This document shows positions 16,972 to 25,089 of a stretch of DNA of 64,000 nt, in pieces. The number at the start of each line of letters is the position of its first letter. Within the stretch, counting starts at the first letter, position 1. Origin of the DNA: Catenulispora sp. EB89 (GTDB lineage Bacteria > Actinomycetota > Actinomycetes > Streptomycetales > Catenulisporaceae); the NCBI RefSeq assembly GCF_041261445.1, contig NZ_JBGCCU010000008.1, positions 186,001 to 250,000 on the forward strand, in the 5' to 3' direction. The notes beneath the pieces are model-generated. The model saw nothing but the letters and a program-made list of their open reading frames with translations, was not told the DNA's origin and made no database searches. Position numbers and translations under genes: made by a program.

Positions 16972-18273
16972 GTGCGAACGCCCAGAGCTGCGGCGTTGCA
17001 GCGGCTCCGGCCCGAAGAGTGGATCGGGCAGATCCGCCGGATCGCGATCCGCTTCCCTCCGGCCGCCGCCTACATCCTGATCTGTTTGGGGACCGGGCTG
17101 GTCGGGCTGGCGCTGTGCTACCTGCTCATCGCGGTCTTCGTGCTCTGTCTGGTCGGCACGGGCTTCCTGCTGTTGCCCGGAAGCCTGCGGGTCCTGCGGC
17201 GGTTCGCGGAGTACCACCGGGGCCTGGTGGGCCGTCGGTTGGGCGCCGAGGTCCACACCCCGTACCGCGACCTGGCCCCCGGCTGGGCCACGCCCGGCAA
17301 GCCCTCGCTGCGCGACGCGGCGGTCCGCAAGGACCTGGTGTGGTTGCTGGCCCACAGCCTCGCCGGCACGGCGGTGTGTGTCGTGGCCCTGAGCGTGTGC
17401 GGCCATGCGGTCAACTGGCTCTCCGCGCCGGTGTGGTGGAAACTCGCGCCGAGCGAGCGCGACGCCGTCATCCTGGTGAACGTCGACTCGTGGCCCAAAG
17501 CCGCCTTCGCGGCGGCCGTCGGCATCGGCTACGCCGTGGTGGCCATGGCGGTCATGCGGTTGCTCGCCGACGTGCACGCGCGCGCGTCGCGCCGGCTGCT
17601 GGTCGCCCGCCCCCGAGTGGCGCTCGCCCAACGCGTCCACGAACTGACCGTGAGCCGGGCCGAGGCACTCGACGCGCACGGCGCCGAGCTGCGCCGCATC
17701 GAGCGGGACCTGCACGACGGCGCCCAGGCCGACATCGTGGCCGTCTTCCTGCGCCTGGGCATGATCAAACGGGCCCTCAGCCGGCGGCCGGAGCAGGTCC
17801 CTGAACTGGTCGACACCGCCCAGCACCTCGCCGAACAAGCCCTGGAGTCCCTGCGGAACCTGGTGCGCGGCATCTACCCACCGGTCCTCGCCGACCGCGG
17901 GCTGACCGAAGCGGTCCGGGCGCTCGCCGCCCTCAGCGCCGTCCCCACCACGATCGACGTCGACGAGGCGGCCGACCCGCCGCCCCGCGCGCCGGCCGCG
18001 GCCGAGACCGCCGCCTACTTCGTGATCTCCGAGGCGCTCACCAACGTCGCCAAACACAGCGGCGCCACCGTCGCGCTGGTCCGGCTCCGGATCACCGACA
18101 CCATGATCCGGATCCGGGTCGAGGACGACGGGAAGGGCGGCGCCGCCGAGGGCGCGGGAAGCGGGATCCTCGGACTCCGGCGGCGGGTCGCCGCGCTTGA
18201 CGGGACCACCGAGCTGTCCAGCCCGCCCGGGGGGCCGACCGTACTGAGAGCGGAGATTCCATGCGGATCCTGA
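16972..18273 (+). CDS. NarL-type sensor histidine kinase
   Basis: 433 aa, GTG start with GAGGAGC upstream. Hydrophobic N-terminus with helices at about 22-65 and again near 125-150 and 185-210 (the actinobacterial sensor domain), then HisKA_3 with phospho-acceptor His248 in RIERDLHDGAQ, and an HATPase domain (EALTNVAKHSGAT N-box; DDGKGG and GSGILGLRRR G-boxes). It autophosphorylates and passes phosphate to the regulator whose gene overlaps its 3' end by 13 nt. It likely senses cell-envelope stress or the exporter's substrate, by analogy with similar gene sets. Confidence 0.93.
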   Translation: MRTPRAAALQRLRPEEWIGQIRRIAIRFPPAAAYILICLGTGLVGLALCYLLIAVFVLCLVGTGFLLLPGSLRVLRRFAEYHRGLVGRRLGAEVHTPYRDLAPGWATPGKPSLRDAAVRKDLVWLLAHSLAGTAVCVVALSVCGHAVNWLSAPVWWKLAPSERDAVILVNVDSWPKAAFAAAVGIGYAVVAMAVMRLLADVHARASRRLLVARPRVALAQRVHELTVSRAEALDAHGAELRRIERDLHDGAQADIVAVFLRLGMIKRALSRRPEQVPELVDTAQHLAEQALESLRNLVRGIYPPVLADRGLTEAVRALAALSAVPTTIDVDEAADPPPRAPAAAETAAYFVISEALTNVAKHSGATVALVRLRITDTMIRIRVEDDGKGGAAEGAGSGILGLRRRVAALDGTTELSSPPGGPTVLRAEIPCGS

Positions 18274-18905
18274 TCGCCGAAGACAACGCCCTGCTCCGCG
18301 AGGGACTGGCTGCGCTGCTCGGCAGCGAGGGACACCACGTCGTCGCGGCCGTCGGCCACGGCGACGAACTGCTGCCGGCCCTGCTCGAACACCGGCCGGA
18401 CGTCGCGGTCGTCGACGTCCGCCTGCCGCCGACGTTCCGCGACGAGGGGCTGCGGGCCGTGGTGGAGGCCCGCCGGCGGCTGCCCGACCTCCCGGTCCTG
18501 GTGCTCTCGCAGTACGTCGAACGCACCTACGCGACCGAGCTCCTCGCCCAGAACGCTTCCGGCGTCGGCTACCTGCTGAAGGACCGGGTCGGGCGCGCCG
18601 ACGAGTTCCTGGAGGCGCTGGAGCGGGTGGCCGGCGGCGGCACGGCGATGGACCCGCAGGTCATCACCCAGCTGATGATCCGGCGGGCCGGCGACGATCC
18701 GCTGGCCGCGCTGACCCCGCGGGAGCGCGAGGTCCTGGCGCTGATGGCCGAGGGCCGCAACAACAGCACCATCGCTCAGCTGCTGTTCCTCGCCGAGAGC
18801 TCGGTGAACAAGCACATCGGAAGCATCTTCGCCAAGCTGGGCATGCCGACGCCCGAGAGCGGCAACCGGCGGGTGCTCGCCGTCCTGACCTACCTTCGGT
18901 CCTGA
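18261..18905 (+). CDS. NarL/LuxR-type response regulator
   Basis: 214 aa. Receiver domain with acidic pocket E7/D8, phospho-acceptor Asp52 (VAVVDVRLPP) and switch Lys (YLLKDR); C-terminal LuxR-type helix-turn-helix (LTPREREVLALMAEGRNNSTIAQLLFLAESSVNKHIGSIFAKL, about 150-195). It is translationally coupled to the kinase by a 13-nt overlap. The repeated GGTGCAGAAAACTGC motif, before the exporter/kinase genes and before the peptide gene at 19041, is the best candidate for its binding site. Confidence 0.95.
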   Translation: MRILIAEDNALLREGLAALLGSEGHHVVAAVGHGDELLPALLEHRPDVAVVDVRLPPTFRDEGLRAVVEARRRLPDLPVLVLSQYVERTYATELLAQNASGVGYLLKDRVGRADEFLEALERVAGGGTAMDPQVITQLMIRRAGDDPLAALTPREREVLALMAEGRNNSTIAQLLFLAESSVNKHIGSIFAKLGMPTPESGNRRVLAVLTYLRS

Positions 18906-18937
18906 GCTTCGGCGAACGCGCCCGGCTCCCGTGCGGT

Positions 18938-18955
18938 GGTGCAGAAAACTGCACC
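18938..18955. promoter_or_regulatory. Shared motif, site 2: perfect 7-bp dyad with AAAA centre
   Basis: GGTGCAG (18938-18944), AAAA, CTGCACC (18949-18955). The first 15 bases equal those at 16877-16891. It lies 86 nt upstream of the 36-aa membrane peptide and after the response-regulator stop, as expected if the regulator drives a separate transcript for the peptide. Confidence 0.7.
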
Positions 18956-19040
18956 GCTGAACGGGAGTCAGCACCGATGAAAGCTCCTGCGCCCCGACCC
19001 ACGATGGAGGAGTCAAAGCAGCCTCACGTCAGGAGCGATC

Positions 19041-19151
19041 ATGCCGGAGCAGACGGGTTGGAAGCCCGCGAAGGAAAAGCCGATGTGGCCCTGGATCGTC
19101 CTCGTGGTGGTCGTCGTGGGCGTGGCGATCAATGTGTTTCTGACGGTGTGA
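19041..19151 (+). CDS. 36-aa single-pass membrane peptide
   Basis: Sequence starts MPEQTGWKPAKEKPMWPW and continues with a hydrophobic IVLVVVVVGVAINVFLTV tail. ATG preceded by AGGAG at 19031-19035. A charged, Lys/Pro-rich N-terminus precedes one 18-residue membrane helix reaching the C-terminus. It sits directly after the two-component system and under the shared operator motif, so it is probably a member of that regulon: a small membrane regulator of the kinase or exporter, or an envelope-stress peptide. I do not recognise a family. An alternative frame from 18977 overlaps it but lacks composition and a ribosome-binding site. Confidence 0.65.
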   Translation: MPEQTGWKPAKEKPMWPWIVLVVVVVGVAINVFLTV

Positions 19152-19166
19152 GGCGGCCGGCGGCGA

Positions 19167-20135
19167 CTATTCGCTCCCGTATTCGCTCGCGTCGTTCTTC
19201 GCGCCGTTCTCAAGACGAGCCTGCTTGACCTCGCGGGCCAGGTTCCACGGGTCCGCGAGCGGGCCCAGGTGGCCGAGCTTGTCGGGGTTGAGCACCGAGC
19301 GGATCATCTGGATCCGGCCGTCGAGCACGTCGAGGACCAGCGTGCCGGCCACGTTGCCGTCCCGGTCGCGCAGGATCGCGCCCGGCTGGCCGTTCACCTG
19401 GTGCGGTTCCACGTGGGCGATGCGGGAGATCGTCGGGAAGACGCCGGCGAGCAGCCGGGCCACGTTGTCGGCGCCGATCACGCTGCGGGCCAGTGCGGGC
19501 GCCTTGCCGCCGGCGTCGCCGACCATCTGGACGTCCGCGGCCAGCAGTTCCCGGAGCCCGCCGACGTCGCCGTCCCGCAGGGCGTCGAAGAACCGTGCGG
19601 ACAGTTCCGCACGCTCCTTCTGGTCCGCTTCGAAGCGGGGGCGGCCCAGGTCCATGTGCCGGCGGGCCCGCACCGCGAGCTGACGGCACGCCGCCTCCGA
19701 GCGCCCGACGGAGTTCGCGATCTCGGGGAAGCCGAACCCGAACACCTCCCGCAGCACGAACACCGCCCGCTCCAGCGGGGACAGCCGCTCCAGTAGCAGC
19801 AAGGCCGCCATCGACACCGAGTCCGCCAGCTCCGCCGAACGCTCCGGGTCCTGATACGGGTCGGACAGCAGCGGCTCGGGGAACCAGGGCCCCACGTAGG
19901 TCTCCCGCCGCACCCGGGCCGAACGCAGCACGTCGATCGAGGCCCGCGTGACCAGAGCGGACAGGAACGCCTTCGTCGAGGTGGGCACCGTCGCCGAGGC
20001 CATGTAGCGCAGCCAGGTGTCCTGGACCGTGTCCTCGGCCTCGGTCACACTGCCCAGGATCCGGTAGGCGATGGAGAACAGCAGCGGCCGAAGCTCCTGG
20101 AACTCCTCGGCCCGCGTCGTGGCGGACGTGCTCAT
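19167..20135 (-). CDS. ECF sigma factor, ECF41/SigJ type with SnoaL-like C-terminal domain
   Basis: 322 aa, ATG at 20135 with GGAG upstream. Sigma-2 region FQELRPLLFSIAYRILGSVTEAEDTVQDTWLRY, sigma-4 LSPLERAVFVLREVFGFGFPEIANSVGRSEAACRQL, then an NTF2/SnoaL-like domain (about 180-300) containing DGDVGGLRELLAADV. In ECF41 and SigJ-like factors this fused domain replaces an anti-sigma factor and tunes activity. Its start overlaps the epimerase stop by 4 nt (ATGA), so both are one operon and the epimerase may be the cognate partner: ECF41 genes are usually beside an oxidoreductase, epimerase or carboxymuconolactone decarboxylase. Confidence 0.93.
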   Translation of the reverse strand: MSTSATTRAEEFQELRPLLFSIAYRILGSVTEAEDTVQDTWLRYMASATVPTSTKAFLSALVTRASIDVLRSARVRRETYVGPWFPEPLLSDPYQDPERSAELADSVSMAALLLLERLSPLERAVFVLREVFGFGFPEIANSVGRSEAACRQLAVRARRHMDLGRPRFEADQKERAELSARFFDALRDGDVGGLRELLAADVQMVGDAGGKAPALARSVIGADNVARLLAGVFPTISRIAHVEPHQVNGQPGAILRDRDGNVAGTLVLDVLDGRIQMIRSVLNPDKLGHLGPLADPWNLAREVKQARLENGAKNDASEYGSE

Positions 20136-21046
20136 GCCAACTCCTTCTGGAATCCCAGTCGCCACGACGGATACCGCAGCTGCCAGCCCAGTTCCCGCTT
20201 CGCCTTGGCGTTGGAGAAGCCGCGCCCCTCGACCATCATCCCCACTGCCATCTCCCCGGCCACCAGCCGGGCCAGCCACGCCGGCAGCCGCCGCGGCGGC
20301 TTGGCCCCCACGCACTGCGCGAGGTACGGCAGCCACTCGCGCATGGGGGCCGGCTCGTCGTCGACGATGTTGAACACGCCGGTCGCCCGCTGCTCCACCG
20401 CCAGCACGGTCGCGGCGGCGGCGTCGTCCAGATGCACCCACGACGAGTATCCGGTCCCGCCGCCGATGATCGGGAGCAGCCGCTTACGGACCAACGCGAC
20501 CTGCTCGTCGTTGGCTCCCGGCCCGTAGAACCCGCCGTAGCGCAGGACGGCGCCGCCGGCCTCGACGACCACTTCCTCCAAGTGGACCAGCGCTTTCGTC
20601 CCCTCGGTCACCTCCAGCGGATCGTCCTCGGTCTTGACCCACCCACCCTGCCGGATCCCGTTGAAACTGCCGTGGCTCTGCGCCACGACGTGACCCACCC
20701 CCACCGCCTCGGCCGCAGCGAGCAGATGGTCCATCCCCTCGGTCCGCAGCCGGTTGGTGACAGCGAAGAACCGATCGGCCTTGCGCGGATTGAGCTTTCC
20801 GGCGTGCGCCTGGGACAGCCCGGTCATCTGGTTCACGATCACGTCCGGCCGCGCCGTGGCCACCGCCTGGCCGACCGACGCCGCGTCCAAACCGTCCATC
20901 ACGACCCCCTCCACGCCCAGCCGCGTCAGCAACTCCAGCTTCGCCGCACTGGTCGTGGTCGCCGTCACCTGATGACCACCGGCCACCAACCGCGGCAGCA
21001 GCCGCTGACCCAGCACCCCGGTACCGCCCGCCACGAACACTCGCAT
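20132..21046 (-). CDS. NAD(P)-dependent epimerase/dehydratase-like protein, ECF41 partner
   Basis: 304 aa, ATG at 21046 with GGAGGG 8 nt upstream. Rossmann fold with GGTGVLG at residues 8-14 and an HVVAQSHG strand; the usual YxxxK catalytic pair is not obvious, so it may be an atypical short-chain protein (NmrA- or epimerase-like). Mid-protein YGGFYGPGAN and SSWVHLDDAAAATVLA are characteristic. First gene of a two-gene operon with the ECF41 sigma factor, whose start codon overlaps its stop. Substrate unknown. Confidence 0.88.
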   Translation of the reverse strand: MRVFVAGGTGVLGQRLLPRLVAGGHQVTATTTSAAKLELLTRLGVEGVVMDGLDAASVGQAVATARPDVIVNQMTGLSQAHAGKLNPRKADRFFAVTNRLRTEGMDHLLAAAEAVGVGHVVAQSHGSFNGIRQGGWVKTEDDPLEVTEGTKALVHLEEVVVEAGGAVLRYGGFYGPGANDEQVALVRKRLLPIIGGGTGYSSWVHLDDAAAATVLAVEQRATGVFNIVDDEPAPMREWLPYLAQCVGAKPPRRLPAWLARLVAGEMAVGMMVEGRGFSNAKAKRELGWQLRYPSWRLGFQKELA

Positions 21047-21179
21047 GATGTGACCCTCCTGGTCTCGACCCTCTCTCCCCACCGGAGTCGAGATGGCGGG
21101 GCCGCCAGTGACATCCGCGACGGAGGAGTGGAATGCGATCTGGGTCACATCCGGGTACGGCTGCACAAGACGATGGCCG

Positions 21180-21722
21180 TTAAGCAAGCGTCGCCAAGAA
21201 GAACCCGACGGCGGTGAGGCTCGGCCCGTCGACGATCTGGCCGCCGCGCAGCAGTTCCCGCACCTCGCCAGGCGTGAACCAGGCCACCTTCTCAGCCTCG
21301 TCCGCGTCGGGTTCGTTGCCGCCGCGCACGATGTCGGTGCCATGGAACACGGTGTAGGTCATGGTGCTGATGCCGCTGAGCGGATGGTATTCCGTGATCG
21401 GCGTCAGTTCCCGGGCGATGTAGCCGGTCTCCTCGGTGATCTCCCGGCCCACAGCCTCGGCGAGATCTTCGCCGGGCTCGGCCCAGCCGGCGGGGATCTC
21501 CCAGCCGGACGCGTCGGTGATGTGGCGGTGCCGCCACAGCAGCAGCAGACGCTGGTCCGCGTCGGTGACGATTGCTCCGACCGAGGGCTTCGGGAACTCG
21601 ATGACGTGATGCGCGACCCGGGTGCCGGAAGGCAGTTCCACGTCGTCCACCCGCACATTGACCCAGGGGCTTTCGTAGACGGCACGGCTGCCGTGCACGG
21701 TCCATCGCATGCTCGTACTCAT
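21180..21722 (-). CDS. Nudix hydrolase (ADP-ribose pyrophosphatase-like)
   Basis: 180 aa. A complete Nudix box runs from GWAEPGEDLAEAVGREITEE through TGY (GX5EX7REUXEEXGU), preceded by a beta-strand with AIVTDADQRLLLLWRHRH and an N-terminal segment typical of ADP-ribose pyrophosphatases (YESPWVNVRVDDVELPSG). It should hydrolyse a nucleoside diphosphate linked to a small moiety, with Mg2+ bound by the EE pair. Single gene, in the same orientation as the epimerase/ECF operon 134 nt downstream and the TetR gene 26 nt upstream. Confidence 0.92.
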   Translation of the reverse strand: MSTSMRWTVHGSRAVYESPWVNVRVDDVELPSGTRVAHHVIEFPKPSVGAIVTDADQRLLLLWRHRHITDASGWEIPAGWAEPGEDLAEAVGREITEETGYIARELTPITEYHPLSGISTMTYTVFHGTDIVRGGNEPDADEAEKVAWFTPGEVRELLRGGQIVDGPSLTAVGFFLATLA

Positions 21723-21747
21723 ACCTTCCTGGTCCGGCCGCGGCCGC

Positions 21748-22374
21748 CTACGCGCCGGCGATCGCGACTCGCGTGAGCGTCGTCGCCGTGCGCACGATGC
21801 TGGCGACGGCGTCCTCCGGACTCAAACCGCTGAGATCCATCAACGAGAACAGTGCCTCGGCTCCCATCACGACCGACAGGTCGGCTTTGAGCTGGGCCAA
21901 TGCCGCCTCGTCGACGGCGGCGGAGTCGGCGAGAGGCTGAAGTGCCTCGGTGATGAGCCCGAAGCGCAGGCCTGGCCGCTGTGAGGTGGTGTCCGGCTTG
22001 ACGATGGTCGCGGCGATCATCGCGCGGACCGCGCCCTGGCGCGCTAGGACGTGCCGGGCCAGGTACTCGGCGGCGGCTGCGATGCGCTCGACGGGGTCGG
22101 TGGAGTCCGCGACGGGGGCCAGGGCGTCGGCCGGTTCGGGGAGGGTGTCGGCCATCGCCTCGGCCAGCAGGCTGGCCAGGTCGGGGAAGTAGCGGTAGGC
22201 GGTGGCCTCCGAGACGAGCGCGGCCTTGGCGACCTCCGGCATCGTCACCTCGCCGCCGGAGTCCATCAGCTTCGCGGCGGCGGCGACGATCGCGGCGTGC
22301 GTGCGCCGCTTCTGGTTGACGCGACCGGTGGTCTGCGACGACGGTACGGCTTGCGCGCCCTGCGGGATGGCCAT
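21748..22374 (-). CDS. TetR-family transcriptional regulator
   Basis: 208 aa, ATG with AAGGA upstream. N-terminal helix-turn-helix about residues 22-68 (HAAIVAAAAKLMDSGG with MPEVAKAALVSEATAYRYF), then an all-helical ligand domain that is not recognisable by family. It reads toward the Nudix gene 26 nt away and may be co-transcribed with it. A perfect TATAAT box and an AGCTAGCT palindrome lie just upstream, suggesting autoregulation. Effector unknown. Confidence 0.9.
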   Translation of the reverse strand: MAIPQGAQAVPSSQTTGRVNQKRRTHAAIVAAAAKLMDSGGEVTMPEVAKAALVSEATAYRYFPDLASLLAEAMADTLPEPADALAPVADSTDPVERIAAAAEYLARHVLARQGAVRAMIAATIVKPDTTSQRPGLRFGLITEALQPLADSAAVDEAALAQLKADLSVVMGAEALFSLMDLSGLSPEDAVASIVRTATTLTRVAIAGA

Positions 22375-22412
22375 CGGTGTCCTTCCGTGCCGAGATCGGC
22401 GAGTCGGCTCCC

Positions 22413-22428
22413 ATTATAAGAGCTAGCT
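22413..22428 (-). promoter_or_regulatory. tetR promoter -10 and adjacent palindrome
   Basis: On the minus strand TATAAT occupies 22418-22413, 39 nt before the TetR start. AGCTAGCT (22421-22428) is an 8-bp palindrome touching it, a good autoregulatory operator candidate. No consensus -35 is seen. Confidence 0.5.
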
Positions 22429-22460
22429 TGCATGATAGCGATAGCCGCGGCTGGTTTCCG

Positions 22461-22506
22461 CCCGACGACCGGGCCGGGCGACCGGGCCCGACGACTGGGC
22501 CGGGCG
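22461..22506. repeat. 20-bp direct repeat, 26-bp period
   Basis: CCCGACGACCGGGCCGGGCG (22461-22480) recurs at 22487-22506 with one change (ACC to ACT). It lies in the divergent space between the TetR gene and the MmyB-type regulator. It may be a regulator-binding repeat or simple slippage. Confidence 0.6.
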
Positions 22507-22587
22507 CAGTCGGCAAGTCCGGCCCCGGCCTGGCTACTACTGCCAGGGACACGCTGACCGAGGACGCCCCGGCCGATACTTGGCTCC

Positions 22588-23499
22588 ATGAACGCCAATC
22601 CAGGCACCGGATCGCCGCTGGGGGAGTTCCTCACGACGAGGCGGTCCATGCTGACGCCGGCCGCCGCCGGACTCCCGGACTACGGGGACCGGCGGCGCGT
22701 CCCCGGACTCCGGCGCGAAGAAGTGGCGCAGCTGGCCGGAGTGAGCGTCGCCTACTACATCCGGCTGGAGCAAGGCGCGTCGCTCAACGCCTCGCCGCAG
22801 GTGCTCGACGCGCTGGCCCAGGCCCTCAGCCTCGACGAGACCGAACGCCGCCACCTGCACACCCTGTCCGGCGAGGGACGGCAGCGGGCCCGCCGACGCC
22901 GGCTCCCGGCCGAGAGCGTCACCGCGGCGGCGCGGCAGCTGATGGACGCGTTCGGCGAAGCCCCGGCGATCCTGCTCGGCCGCCGCTCGGACGTCCTGGC
23001 CTGGAACCGGTGCGGGCACGCGCTGTTCGCAGGGCACTTGGATCCGGCGAGCCCGAGCCGCTCCGCCACGCGACCCAACACCGCGAGGCTGGTCTTCCTC
23101 GACCCCCATACCCGCGAGCTCTACGGCACGGACTGGCCGAGGAAGGCCAGGGACGCCGTCGGCAAGCTCAGGGCCGCGGTCGGCGAGTACCCCGACGATC
23201 CGCACCTGGCGTCCCTGATCGGCGAGCTGACCATGGGCAGCCCGGAGTTCGCCGGCCTGTGGGCCGAGCACCGGGTCCGCGCCTGGGACCTCGCCGAGTA
23301 CGCGATGAACCACCCGCTGGTCGGGACCATGCGGGTGCTTCAGCACTCGATGACGGTCCCAGCGATGACAGGTGTGCGGCTCGTCGTGGTCACGGCGCCC
23401 CCCGAGTCGTCCTCACAGGCCGCGCTGCAACTTCTCACGCACTTCGCTCACTCCGATGTCGCAGTCCCGGAAGGCGCCACAGCCGGTATCGAGCACTGA
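22588..23499 (+). CDS. XRE regulator with MmyB-like ligand domain
   Basis: 303 aa. N-terminal helix-turn-helix with the family signature RRRVPGLRREEVAQLAGVSV and YYIRLEQG (about residues 33-60), followed by a PAS-like MmyB domain (AWNRCGHALFAGH; NTARLVFLDPHTRELYGTDW; LIGELTMGSPEFAGLWAEHRV). In Streptomyces these regulators often sit beside and control short-chain dehydrogenases, hydrolases or oxidoreductases and may bind fatty-acid-like ligands. The genes that follow (Ohr, alpha/beta hydrolase) are plausible targets. Divergent from the TetR gene. Confidence 0.92.
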   Translation: MNANPGTGSPLGEFLTTRRSMLTPAAAGLPDYGDRRRVPGLRREEVAQLAGVSVAYYIRLEQGASLNASPQVLDALAQALSLDETERRHLHTLSGEGRQRARRRRLPAESVTAAARQLMDAFGEAPAILLGRRSDVLAWNRCGHALFAGHLDPASPSRSATRPNTARLVFLDPHTRELYGTDWPRKARDAVGKLRAAVGEYPDDPHLASLIGELTMGSPEFAGLWAEHRVRAWDLAEYAMNHPLVGTMRVLQHSMTVPAMTGVRLVVVTAPPESSSQAALQLLTHFAHSDVAVPEGATAGIEH

Positions 23500-23619
23500 C
23501 CAGCTAGGCCCCAATCACGGCCCAACCACGGCCCGGTTACAGCCCAGGCTCGGCGCACTGTGCGCCGCGCCGCGATCAAACACGCCCGAAAACCTTCAAA
23601 AACAAGGAGAACTCCGCTC

Positions 23620-24048
23620 ATGTCCACCTCCACGCTCTACACCACCGAAGCCCTCTCGACCGGCGACGGCCGCAACGGCCGGGTCCGCACCGCCGACGAC
23701 GTCTTCGAAGCCGATCTGGCCGTCCCGAAGGAGATGGGCGGCCCCGGCGGCGACAAGACCAACCCGGAGCAGCTGTTCGCCGCCGGCTACGCGGCCTGCT
23801 TCCACAACGGCCTGCGCCTGATCGCGGCCGGCCAGAAGACGCCGGTGACCGGCTCGACCGTGACCGCCGAGGTCAGCCTGCTGGCGCTCGACGGCGGACG
23901 CTTCAGCCTCGCGGTCGGGCTCACGGCGCACCTTCCCGGCCTGGACCAGGCGACCGCCGACCAGCTGATGCACGACACGCACCAGGTGTGTCCGTACTCC
24001 AACTCCACCCGCGGCAACGTCGAGGTGACATTGACCGCGATCGCCTGA
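23620..24048 (+). CDS. ohr: Organic hydroperoxide resistance protein
   Basis: 142 aa; ATG at 23620 with AAGGAGA nine bases upstream. OsmC/Ohr fold with the peroxidatic Cys60 (GYAACFHNGL), resolving Cys124 (HQVCPYSNSTRGN) and the catalytic Arg/Glu pair (R21, E50 region). It reduces organic and fatty-acid hydroperoxides in the cytosol using lipoylated proteins as reductant. No OhrR gene is adjacent. Length and motifs match the Ohr subfamily rather than OsmC. Confidence 0.95.
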   Translation: MSTSTLYTTEALSTGDGRNGRVRTADDVFEADLAVPKEMGGPGGDKTNPEQLFAAGYAACFHNGLRLIAAGQKTPVTGSTVTAEVSLLALDGGRFSLAVGLTAHLPGLDQATADQLMHDTHQVCPYSNSTRGNVEVTLTAIA

Positions 24049-24084
24049 CCTGCTGTTCCGTCTCGGTCGAGCTCGGTCCGGCGG

Positions 24085-24152
24085 CTTCGTGAGAGTTGAC
24101 TTGCACAAAGGATAAGAGCACTCTATATTCATGGGAGTTAGCTCTCACGAAG
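24085..24152 (+). promoter_or_regulatory. Promoter enclosed by a perfect 11-bp inverted repeat
   Basis: CTTCGTGAGAG (24085-24095) and CTCTCACGAAG (24142-24152) are exact inverted copies 46 nt apart. Between them lie TTGACT (24096-24101) and a possible -10, CACTCT (24119-24124) at 17-nt spacing, with TATATT just after. A repressor bound at both arms would enclose the promoter of the hydrolase at 24191. Confidence 0.7.
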
Positions 24153-24190
24153 CAAAACCGCCACCTGAACACCCAAAGGGGAACGCGCAC

Positions 24191-25054
24191 ATGACTGCCT
24201 CGACCACGACTTCAACGACCTCCACGACTTCGACGGCTGCCACCGCGACCGGCCCCGCGTCCCGCACCGTCACCATCGCGACCGGCATGGGCATCACGAT
24301 CAGCGAGTTCGGCACCAACACCGAGGGCAGCGCGGTGCTGTACCTGCACGGCGGCGCCGGCCCGCGCACCATGCTGGGCCTGGCCGGCGCGCTGGCCGAG
24401 CACGTCTACGGCATCGTGCCGACCCACCCCGGCTTCGACGGCACGCCGCGCCCGGACCGCTTCGACACCATCGCCGACCTCGCCGACGCCTACCTGGACC
24501 TGCTCGACGAGCTCGACCTGACCGGCGTCATGGTCATCGGCTCCTCCATCGGCGGCTGGATCGCCTCGGAGATGGCGCTGCGCGACAACCGCGGGCGGAT
24601 AGGCGCGCTGGTGCTGCTCAACGCGGTCGGTATCAAGGCGTTCGGCGACGAGCAGGTCACCGACGTCCGCACCCTCGCCCCGCCGCAGATCAGTGAGCTG
24701 TCGTTCGTCAACCCGGCCCTGCGCCCCGACTTCGCCTCCTTCACCGACGAGCAGAAGGCGATCGGCGCCGCCAACCAGCAGACCATGGCGGTCTATTGCG
24801 GCAAGGAGTTCACGCACGACCCCAAGCTGCGCCGCCGCCTGCACCGCATCACTATCCCGGCGCTGGTCGTCTGGGGCGAGCAGGACGGCATCGCGCCGCT
24901 GGGCTACGGCCGCGACTTCGCCACCGCCTTCGGCAACGGCCACTTCGCACCGATCGCCGACGCCGGACACTTCCCGCAGATCGAGCAGATCGGCGCGACG
25001 CTCGGCGCCATCGGGGACTTCGTCGACACGGTGGTCAAGCCCGACGAGGCCTGA
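24191..25054 (+). CDS. Alpha/beta hydrolase
   Basis: 287 aa, ATG at 24191 with AAAGGGG upstream. A low-complexity Thr/Ser N-terminus (TTTSTTSTTSTAATATG) is followed by an alpha/beta-hydrolase: oxyanion YLHGGAGP, nucleophile VIGSSIGGW, acid region VVWGEQDGIAPLG, and catalytic His in DAGHFPQIEQ. No signal peptide. It resembles C-C bond hydrolases and esterases of aromatic catabolism but the substrate is open. Expression appears tightly controlled (enclosed promoter). The broken HSL-type gene follows 35 nt later, so the two once formed an operon. Confidence 0.88.
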   Translation: MTASTTTSTTSTTSTAATATGPASRTVTIATGMGITISEFGTNTEGSAVLYLHGGAGPRTMLGLAGALAEHVYGIVPTHPGFDGTPRPDRFDTIADLADAYLDLLDELDLTGVMVIGSSIGGWIASEMALRDNRGRIGALVLLNAVGIKAFGDEQVTDVRTLAPPQISELSFVNPALRPDFASFTDEQKAIGAANQQTMAVYCGKEFTHDPKLRRRLHRITIPALVVWGEQDGIAPLGYGRDFATAFGNGHFAPIADAGHFPQIEQIGATLGAIGDFVDTVVKPDEA

Positions 25055-25089
25055 GACAGACCGTCTTCTCCTCGAAAGGACCTCCTTCC

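Noticed and set aside
18977-19228. 83-codon frame overlapping the 36-aa membrane peptide
   Set aside because: No good ribosome-binding site, shadow-like composition, and it runs into the convergent sigma-factor gene; the 36-codon frame has AGGAG and a clear membrane helix.
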